This document shows, piece after piece, positions 58,636-64,000 of a stretch of 64,000 nucleotides of DNA. The stretch covers positions 62,001-126,000 of the forward strand of contig JAUIGE010000009.1 of assembly GCA_030430205.1 (NCBI GenBank). The letters run 5' to 3'. The notes beneath the pieces are model-generated. The model made no database searches and was not told the DNA's origin. It was given only the letters and a program-made list of their open reading frames with translations. Source of the stretch: Bacteroidia bacterium (lineage in GTDB: Bacteria; Bacteroidota; Bacteroidia; J057). The first letter of the stretch is position 1; each line of letters opens with the position of its first letter. Position numbers and translations under genes: made by a program.

Positions 58636-60090
58636 ATGAAAAAGCTGTTCCTGTATGTCATAAGCATCATTTGCTGCCTTCAACTCCAGGCAGGAGATGT
58701 GGAATTTTACCTGGACCTTTGCCGCTTCCAGGATCCCGCCAACCAGCCCTATATAGAAGCCTATATGTCTATAGATGCTACTTCGGTGGAATTTGTGAAG
58801 GCCGAAAAAGGAGGCTTTCAGGCAAGTGTGTTGATTCGGGTGAAATTGAAAAAAATCTCAGAAACGGACACGCTTATAACCTATGTAGACAACTACAACC
58901 TTTTCAGCCCACTTATCCCGGACACGACGGATGAGCACCTACGGCAGGCATTTGTGGAAATGAAAAGAATCCAGATAGACGAAGGCAACTACCTGCTCGA
59001 AGTGATCATCAAAGATAACCATGATGAAAAGGCCATGGCCGTGGTCAATTATTATGGTTTTGATATGGAAAAAGCGGCAGACAGTTTTTCCTTTAGCGAC
59101 CTGGAGTTTGTCCACAGCATAAAGGAAGCCAGGGAGGAAAATATATTAACAAAAAATGGCTACGAAATCATCCCTTTTGGCATGAATGCCACTTTTGTAG
59201 ACCAGGATCATCTGGGCTTTTATGTAGAATTTTACCATGCAGACAAGCTTTTTGATGGGGATTATTATGCCCAGGCAAGCATATTGCAAGGCGGTCAACC
59301 GCTTTTGATGTATGATCTGATGCGCCAAAAAAGCCCTGCGGCTTTGGATGTTTTTTCGGGCCACTTTGACATTGCCCGTCTGCCATCGCAGACATATCAA
59401 TTGAAGATACACGTCTTCAACAAAGCCCAGACAGCAAAGAAATCCTTTACCAAAACCTTTTTTGTCGCCAACTCCCGCGTCCAGCCTAAGCTGGCCGAGT
59501 ACATCACCAAAAAGGCCGGGGCTGATCTTTTCAGCGGATATACCGAAGAGCAAATGACCTATTTCATCAAAACCCTGATTCACATCAGCACCGAAAATGA
59601 GATCCGTTTTGCCAAGGCACTCACCGAAAAAGAAGATAAGCAGAATTATTTGTTTGCTTTCTGGGAAAAGCGGCTCGGTCAGGACCAAAGCGTCGAACAG
59701 CTTTGGAAGGGCCATACAGCTGCCCTGGATTATGTAAACGACCAGTTCAAGTCCAATTTTAGAGAAGGTTGGGAAACGGACAGAGGTCGCGTTTTTCTCA
59801 AATATGGCATACCCAGCGATGTGGAACGCTATCCTTATGAATCCAACCGCCTGCCTTTCGAAGTATGGAAATTTGACCGCCTGGGCGCTCAAAGCCAGAT
59901 CATTTTTGTTTTCCTCGACAATGACCTCGGCACCAATGAGTACATCCTCATCCACTCCAACAAATATGGGGAACTGCAAAATTTTGGTTGGGAAGGCATG
60001 CTCAGCACAGGCGACACCCCCTACCCCAATCAGGAATACAAGCGGGATACCTATGAAGGCAATCGTTTGCTAAAGGATATCGATCCCTGA
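58636..60090 (+). CDS. GWxTD domain-containing exported protein
   Basis: A 484-residue protein with a signal peptide (LFLYVISIICCLQLQAG). The C-terminal third holds the GWxTD signature (EGWETDRGRVFLKYGIPSDVERYPYESNRLPFEVWKF) and the later LDNDLGTNEYILIHSNKYGE segment. The N-terminal two thirds are beta-rich. GWxTD proteins are common in Bacteroidota and related phyla, often in the periplasm, with unknown function. A short 7-bp array and an LpxL-like gene follow. Confidence 0.9.
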   Translation: MKKLFLYVISIICCLQLQAGDVEFYLDLCRFQDPANQPYIEAYMSIDATSVEFVKAEKGGFQASVLIRVKLKKISETDTLITYVDNYNLFSPLIPDTTDEHLRQAFVEMKRIQIDEGNYLLEVIIKDNHDEKAMAVVNYYGFDMEKAADSFSFSDLEFVHSIKEAREENILTKNGYEIIPFGMNATFVDQDHLGFYVEFYHADKLFDGDYYAQASILQGGQPLLMYDLMRQKSPAALDVFSGHFDIARLPSQTYQLKIHVFNKAQTAKKSFTKTFFVANSRVQPKLAEYITKKAGADLFSGYTEEQMTYFIKTLIHISTENEIRFAKALTEKEDKQNYLFAFWEKRLGQDQSVEQLWKGHTAALDYVNDQFKSNFREGWETDRGRVFLKYGIPSDVERYPYESNRLPFEVWKFDRLGAQSQIIFVFLDNDLGTNEYILIHSNKYGELQNFGWEGMLSTGDTPYPNQEYKRDTYEGNRLLKDIDP

Positions 60091-60111
60091 GACTGAAGAC
60101 TGGAGACTGAA
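60091..60111. repeat. three 7-bp repeats after the GWxTD gene
   Basis: GACTGAA, GACTGGA, GACTGAA follow the stop codon directly. This is the shortest of the arrays in the window and it lies four bases before the next start codon. Confidence 0.65.
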
Positions 60112-60115
60112 ATCC

Positions 60116-61006
60116 ATGCAATATTTTTTTTTGAAAATCCTGCTTTATGGCCTGAGCTACCTTCCTTTTGGGATTTTGTATAGAATCAGCGACCTGCTGT
60201 TTTTGCTGGCTTATTATGTAACAAAATACAGACGAGAGGTTGTTTCCAACAACCTAAAGATGGCTTTTCCTGAGAAAAGCGATAAGGAGCGCCAGAGCAT
60301 TGAAAGGCGATTTTATCGCCATCTCTGTGATTTGCTGGTGGAAGCCCTGAAAGGCGTCAGCATGAGCGAAAACCAGCTCCGCAAGCGGATGAAGTTCCTC
60401 AGTCCTGAGGTCGTGGAGCACATCGCCCAATCGGGCAAGGGCACCCTGATAATAGCCTCCCATTACGGCAATTTTGAGTGGACCAATAGCTGCATAGACT
60501 TCCATGCAGGCGATGTGCCGACCTATACGATTTATCATAAACTCAAAAATCCGGCTATGGATCGCCTCATGCGCGAAGTGCGTTCGCGCTGGGGTACACA
60601 GCTGCTGAGCAAGGAAGAGGCTTTTCGCGGGGCCGTAAAAGCCCTCAAAGGGCTTTGTATGATGGGCTTTGTGAGCGATCAATCGCCGAGCAGGCGCAAG
60701 CAGCTGTATTTCAGCAATTTTCTGGGATTGCCTACCGCCATGCACGAAGGTGCAGCCATGCTCGCCGTAGGCCGCAATGTGCCCGCATACTTTGCGGATG
60801 TCCGCAAACTCAAAAGGGGCCATTACTGCTGCAGGCTGCTGCCCATTCCCAGCCATACATTTGCCCAAAACAAAGACATACACGGATTCACCGACTACCA
60901 CGCCCAGCTGCTGGAAGCTGTCATACAAGAAGAGCCCGCCTATTGGCTTTGGTCCCACCGCCGATGGAAACATCAGCCAGAGTCAAACAAAACATCTGCA
61001 CATTAA
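60116..61006 (+). CDS. LpxL/HtrB-like lysophospholipid or lipid A acyltransferase
   Basis: A 296-residue membrane-bound acyltransferase. A hydrophobic N-terminus (LLYGLSYLPFGILYRISDLLFLLAYYV) anchors it, and RREVVSNNLKMAFPEKS is the usual start of the catalytic part. The HX4E motif is SHYGNFEW near 117, the second block is VSDQSPSRRKQLYF near 182, and AMHEGAAMLAVG near 205 follows. In this family the enzyme adds a secondary acyl chain to lipid A, or to an ornithine or glycerolipid in some Bacteroidota. The acceptor cannot be read from the sequence. Confidence 0.92.
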   Translation: MQYFFLKILLYGLSYLPFGILYRISDLLFLLAYYVTKYRREVVSNNLKMAFPEKSDKERQSIERRFYRHLCDLLVEALKGVSMSENQLRKRMKFLSPEVVEHIAQSGKGTLIIASHYGNFEWTNSCIDFHAGDVPTYTIYHKLKNPAMDRLMREVRSRWGTQLLSKEEAFRGAVKALKGLCMMGFVSDQSPSRRKQLYFSNFLGLPTAMHEGAAMLAVGRNVPAYFADVRKLKRGHYCCRLLPIPSHTFAQNKDIHGFTDYHAQLLEAVIQEEPAYWLWSHRRWKHQPESNKTSAH

Positions 61007-61053
61007 GTCTTATCTTTACCCCCTAATTTTAACCTCAAATAAAATTTATCAAT

Positions 61054-61407
61054 ATGTTCAATCTAGGGAACCTGGGAAATCTGGGAGATTTGATGGGCAA
61101 AATGAAAGAAATGCAAGCCCGTCTCAAGGAGGCCAAAGAATCATTGGATGGCATCATCGTAGAAGCCGAAGCCGGTGGAGGCATGGTACGGGTAATTGCC
61201 AATGCTAACCGTAAAGTGCTGAAAATCAGCATTGATCCGGATATCATCGACAAGGATGACCCTGAAATCATGGAAGACCTGATTGCTGCTGCGGTAAATA
61301 AAGCCCTCAGTCAGGCGGAAGAAAAAGGACAGGAAGAAATCCAAAACGCTACGCAGGGCATGATGCCCAATATCCCAGGCCTGGATATGGGAAATCTGGG
61401 CATGTGA
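61054..61407 (+). CDS. YbaB/EbfC family nucleoid-associated protein
   Basis: A 117-residue small DNA-binding protein. KMKEMQARLKEAKESLDGIIVEAEAGGGMVRVIANANRKVLKISIDPDII is the family core, with helices at both ends that form the tweezer-shaped dimer. A Gly/Asn-rich stretch (NLGNLGNLGDLMGKM) precedes it, and a short Gly/Met tail follows. YbaB usually lies beside dnaX-recR; here it is about 43 kb from dnaX, between lipid and glycan genes. Confidence 0.94.
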   Translation: MFNLGNLGNLGDLMGKMKEMQARLKEAKESLDGIIVEAEAGGGMVRVIANANRKVLKISIDPDIIDKDDPEIMEDLIAAAVNKALSQAEEKGQEEIQNATQGMMPNIPGLDMGNLGM

Positions 61408-61435
61408 TCATTTAACAGGAAGCAGCAAGCTTTTT

Positions 61436-62458
61436 ATGGAAAACCCCAAAGTCACGGTATTGATCCTCAATTGGAATGGCAGAAAATGGCTTGAGCAATT
61501 TTTGCCAAGCGTAATGGCTACCAGCTATCCTCATGTGGAAATATTGGTCGCCGATAATGCGTCCAGTGATGACAGTATCGCTTTTCTGAAGGAAAATTAT
61601 CCCGCTATTCGCATCCTGCAGTTCGATAAGAACTACGGCTTTACCGGCGGTAATAACCGCGCGATTCCGGCTATCGAAAGCCCTTTCGTGGCGTTGCTCA
61701 ATAGCGATGTGGAGGTAAGCCCGGGTTGGTTGCAACCCCTGGTGGCACAAATGCAGGCTGATCCGGCCATCGCTGCTGTGCAGCCCAAGATCCTCGCCCA
61801 GATGCAAAAATCGCATTTTGAATATGCCGGAGGCTCCGGCGGCTTCATCGACAAATTTGCTTACCCCTTTTGCAGGGGGCGCTTTTTTGATCTGTGCGAG
61901 GAAGATCAGCAGCAATATGACGATGCCCGGGAAATCTTCTGGGCAAGTGGAGCCTGCTGTTTGCTGCGCAAATCAGTGATTGAGGAGATTGGGCTTTTTG
62001 AGGAAAGCTTTTTTGCGCACATGGAAGAAATTGATTTCTGCTGGCGGGCAAAAAACCATGGCTACAAAATTTTTGTAGCTCCTGAGAGCGTAGTTTACCA
62101 CGTTGGAGGGGGTACCCTCCAGAAAAGCAATCCCAGAAAAACATTTCTCAATGTGAACAACAGCCTGGCGATGATGTACAAAAATCTGCCTGCCCGGCAG
62201 CGTTTTCCCAAGATTTTCATTCGCCTGGTGCTGGATGGGGTATGGGGTGTAAAGTTGCTTACAGAAGGAGAATTCAAGCATATCGGAGCCATTCTTAAAG
62301 CGCATTTTGCCTTTTATGGGCAGTTGGGTTTTTGGCGAAAAAGGAGAAAAGAAATATATGCGCAAGCGCCTCAGGAGATTCCGCCCAGCGGCTATTTCAA
62401 TAAAAGCCTCGTCTGGCAGCATTTTGCAAAAGGAAAAAAGAAATTCAGTGACCTGTAG
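61436..62458 (+). CDS. family 2 glycosyltransferase (rhamnosyltransferase-like)
   Basis: A 340-residue GT-A enzyme. VTVLILNWNGRKWLEQFLPS starts the nucleotide-sugar fold, ILVADNASSDDSIAFL binds the nucleotide, VALLNSDVEVSPGWL provides the DxD-like metal site, and SGACCLLRKSVIEEIGLFEESFFAHMEEIDFCWRAKNHGY is the acceptor and catalytic-base region (EEIDFCWR). Relatives add rhamnose or similar sugars in surface polysaccharide synthesis. No other polysaccharide genes are nearby. It follows YbaB by 28 bases. Confidence 0.93.
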   Translation: MENPKVTVLILNWNGRKWLEQFLPSVMATSYPHVEILVADNASSDDSIAFLKENYPAIRILQFDKNYGFTGGNNRAIPAIESPFVALLNSDVEVSPGWLQPLVAQMQADPAIAAVQPKILAQMQKSHFEYAGGSGGFIDKFAYPFCRGRFFDLCEEDQQQYDDAREIFWASGACCLLRKSVIEEIGLFEESFFAHMEEIDFCWRAKNHGYKIFVAPESVVYHVGGGTLQKSNPRKTFLNVNNSLAMMYKNLPARQRFPKIFIRLVLDGVWGVKLLTEGEFKHIGAILKAHFAFYGQLGFWRKRRKEIYAQAPQEIPPSGYFNKSLVWQHFAKGKKKFSDL

Positions 62459-62465
62459 CTCTTAA

Positions 62466-62493
62466 AAAATGAAACCCGGCAGCCTGCCGGGTT
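62466..62493 (-). terminator. rho-independent terminator after the PKD-TonB gene
   Basis: A 9-bp stem (62473-62481 with 62485-62493) with a three-base loop lies between the convergent ends. The minus strand continues into a T-rich stretch, so it mainly serves the TonB-like gene; the plus strand lacks a T run. Confidence 0.65.
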
Positions 62494-62567
62494 CCTCCAT
62501 ACCAATTAGGAATGTCATACTAATTAATAGATGTGTATGTACATTCTTAGAAAGCCACAAATTTTTA

Positions 62568-63878
62568 TCAGCCATTGTCCAGGTCAAAGCTGATGCGCAG
62601 AGATTTGTAAACAGGCACTTTTTTCCCGTTTTGCTCTCCGGCAGCCCATGTAGGCATAGCTTCAATCATGCGGACGACTTCTGCATCATAGGGGTTACCC
62701 AGGCCTTTTACGACATGTGGATTTTTGGCTTTTCCATTTTCATCCACAATAAAACGAACCGTAACTTTCCCTGATTTCTGATTGGAACTGGCCACCCGAG
62801 GGTAGCGCAGGTTGCGCTGTATATAGCGACTCAGGCCTCTGTTTCCACCTGGAAACTCCGGCATCTTGCTTGCAGCAAAGAAAGGCTGGCTGTTATCAGC
62901 ACCCGTAGCGGGGCTTGTATTGTTATTGCCAGCCGTGCTGGCTGGAGAGGCAGTCCTGTTGGTTGTGGGCCTTTCAGCCAAAGAAGTCTCAGGAATAGAG
63001 GGTTTATTGGCAGAAATAGCAGTTGAACTCAAAGAAGAAACTTCATTCAAAACAGGCGCATTATCCTCCAGACTTGAAATTTCGCCTCTTTCATTTGAGG
63101 CTACCAAAGGCTCTTCTAATTGAATCGCATTGGGATCCTCTATGGTGATAGGATAGGTAGCATAAATTCTTCTGGGCACGCCATCGCCGGAAGCGCGTAA
63201 CGTAATCACATATACCCCTGGCTTATCATAGCTGATGCGCGCTGTGCGCTCTATATCCTGACGGGTCCCGTCTCCAAAATCCATTTCATATTTGATATCA
63301 GACCGGAAGTTTAGGACCTGAATATTCAGGGTTTTGCCTATAGAGCGATCGCCTCTTACCCGAAATCCGAAATCGTTGGAAATCTGATCGCTATTATCTT
63401 CCTCATTGGCCGCAGGCATAGATTCTCCGTCATTTCCGAGAGCCACCTGCAAGGCATCGTCTACTGCTGATATCGTAGCATCATCCCCTTCTTCATCGCT
63501 GAAAAGGTCTGAGTTTGAAACCACATTAAATTGCCAATCCGTAGATCGGGAAATCAAAGATGCATATTCATTATAGGACACAACCGTGTCTCTGCGATCT
63601 TCTCCCGGATATCGAATCACCATGTGGTTATTGCCTCCGGTAAAAAAGGCCCTGACTTTATCATCCGTCAGTTCAGTTGCATAGAAGCTCCTAAATTTAG
63701 GGCTTTGTTCAGCTGAGGCGCCCATCTGCTGGTTCAGCATTTTGGGAACGAGTATCGCGCTGCCTGCAGCTACTATCCCGACAGCCCCCAGAAGAAAAAG
63801 CTTCGTTCTGCGACGTTTGCGTTCTTTCTTTTCAAGAGCTTGTAGGTAACCGTTAGATTGAGTTGCACTGCTTTTCAT
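62568..63878 (-). CDS. TonB-like protein with PKD domain
   Basis: A 436-residue protein with one N-terminal membrane helix (about 27-46), an acidic periplasmic region, a PKD-like domain (about 180-255: MDFGDGTRQDIE, ISYDKPGVYVITLRASG), a low-complexity Ser/Thr/Pro/Asn linker (about 265-345), and a TonB C-terminal domain (about 350-436: MPEFPGGNRGLSRYIQRNLRYP, GKVTVRFIVDENGKAKNPHVVKG, VRMIEAMPTWAAGEQNGKKV). TonB domains contact outer-membrane receptors; here the PKD domain is unusual and could bind peptidoglycan or a surface glycan. A gene cut by the window edge ends only one base upstream, so the two are probably coupled. Confidence 0.9.
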   Translation of the reverse strand: MKSSATQSNGYLQALEKKERKRRRTKLFLLGAVGIVAAGSAILVPKMLNQQMGASAEQSPKFRSFYATELTDDKVRAFFTGGNNHMVIRYPGEDRRDTVVSYNEYASLISRSTDWQFNVVSNSDLFSDEEGDDATISAVDDALQVALGNDGESMPAANEEDNSDQISNDFGFRVRGDRSIGKTLNIQVLNFRSDIKYEMDFGDGTRQDIERTARISYDKPGVYVITLRASGDGVPRRIYATYPITIEDPNAIQLEEPLVASNERGEISSLEDNAPVLNEVSSLSSTAISANKPSIPETSLAERPTTNRTASPASTAGNNNTSPATGADNSQPFFAASKMPEFPGGNRGLSRYIQRNLRYPRVASSNQKSGKVTVRFIVDENGKAKNPHVVKGLGNPYDAEVVRMIEAMPTWAAGEQNGKKVPVYKSLRISFDLDNG

Positions 63879-63879
63879 C

Positions 63880-64000
63880 TTAAATATTTAGGTTTTTTCT
63901 GAATTCTTCATATACCCTAGGCTTCAACAAGCCCTTAAATACCTCATGGAGCTTCTGGGTCATCTCACTCACCGAGCAATCCTCGGAGGTAAAACCTACA
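63880..64000 (-). CDS. C-terminal end of a gene of unknown function (partial)
   Basis: The last 39 codons of a gene that continues beyond the window. They encode GFTSEDCSVSEMTQKLHEVFKG and KPRVYEEFRKNLNI, a charged helical end. The stop codon is one base before the TonB-like start. In this phylum such TonB/PKD proteins are often preceded by a sigma factor gene, but this short piece does not allow an assignment. Confidence 0.6.
   Translation of the reverse strand, partial: VGFTSEDCSVSEMTQKLHEVFKGLLKPRVYEEFRKNLNI

Overview
The window looks like a chromosomal segment of a free-living, Gram-negative member of the Bacteroidota, most likely in or near the Saprospiria (inference from gene content, not from a database search). 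Supporting signs are: many genes without a visible Shine-Dalgarno sequence; a TAnnTTTG-type promoter in front of rpsO; numerous lipoproteins and predicted outer-membrane barrels; a TonB-dependent receptor and a PKD-TonB protein; a GWxTD-domain protein; a glutaminyl cyclase-like M28 lipoprotein; a rhomboid/pseudo-rhomboid pair beside mutL; and a very large Ig-like surface protein with a dockerin-like tail. No rRNA, tRNA, CRISPR array, prophage or insertion sequence was recognised.

Layout. 1-3746: a truncated trans-sulfuration-type PLP enzyme, a DASS/SLC13 anion transporter and a frameshifted GT-C membrane glycosyltransferase. 3781-12486: an oligopeptide-binding lipoprotein, an orphan ParA, an EEP-family hydrolase, a YeeZ-like SDR, YaaA, an acyltransferase, an SMP-30-like protein and a DUF6263-like secreted protein. 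12492-15424: a TonB-dependent receptor followed by an ArsR repressor and an ArsI/CadI-type dioxygenase. 15538-17860: a MarR regulator and dnaX, which is split by a run of ten A. 17861-22881: a FrnE-like gene relic, secreted proteins, an alpha/beta hydrolase, and an AraC regulator with its SDR reductase, both flanked by a repeated putative operator. 23022-29232: mutL, rhomboid protease, inactive rhomboid, EEP protein, cysS. 29247-36351: glutaminyl cyclase and the 1994-residue surface protein. 36428-39933: an unknown secreted protein, adenine deaminase and a ParE-type toxin-antitoxin pair. 40024-45457: a DUF2207-like membrane protein and a 1473-residue membrane sensor-like protein. 45753-53042: hutI, an MCE protein, a methyltransferase, a run of lipoproteins, a peroxiredoxin and an unknown protein. 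53291-57915: rpsO, pnp, an unknown protein and ribBA. 57942-64000: WbqC, GWxTD, LpxL-like acyltransferase, YbaB, a GT2 glycosyltransferase, PKD-TonB and a truncated gene.

How the genes work together. Much of the window is housekeeping: replication and repair (dnaX, mutL), translation and RNA decay (cysS, rpsO, pnp), flavin synthesis (ribBA), purine and histidine catabolism (ade, hutI). It is interleaved with envelope functions (acyltransferases, MCE, TonB, lipoproteins). The arsR-arsI pair is a compact arsenic module. The araC-SDR pair looks like a one-regulator, one-enzyme switch.

Most unusual points: (1) the dnaX A10 slip site with an upstream AGGGAG, separating a gamma-length product from a tau-length product; (2) the 1473-residue sensor-like protein that combines a Cache-like ectodomain, many membrane helices and a degenerate NTPase-like module; (3) short 7-bp (and 8-bp) tandem arrays that sit just after stop codons at several unrelated loci; (4) paired 21-bp-spaced direct repeats upstream of both araC and its neighbour; (5) a frameshift and a downstream in-frame stop that split the GT-C glycosyltransferase.
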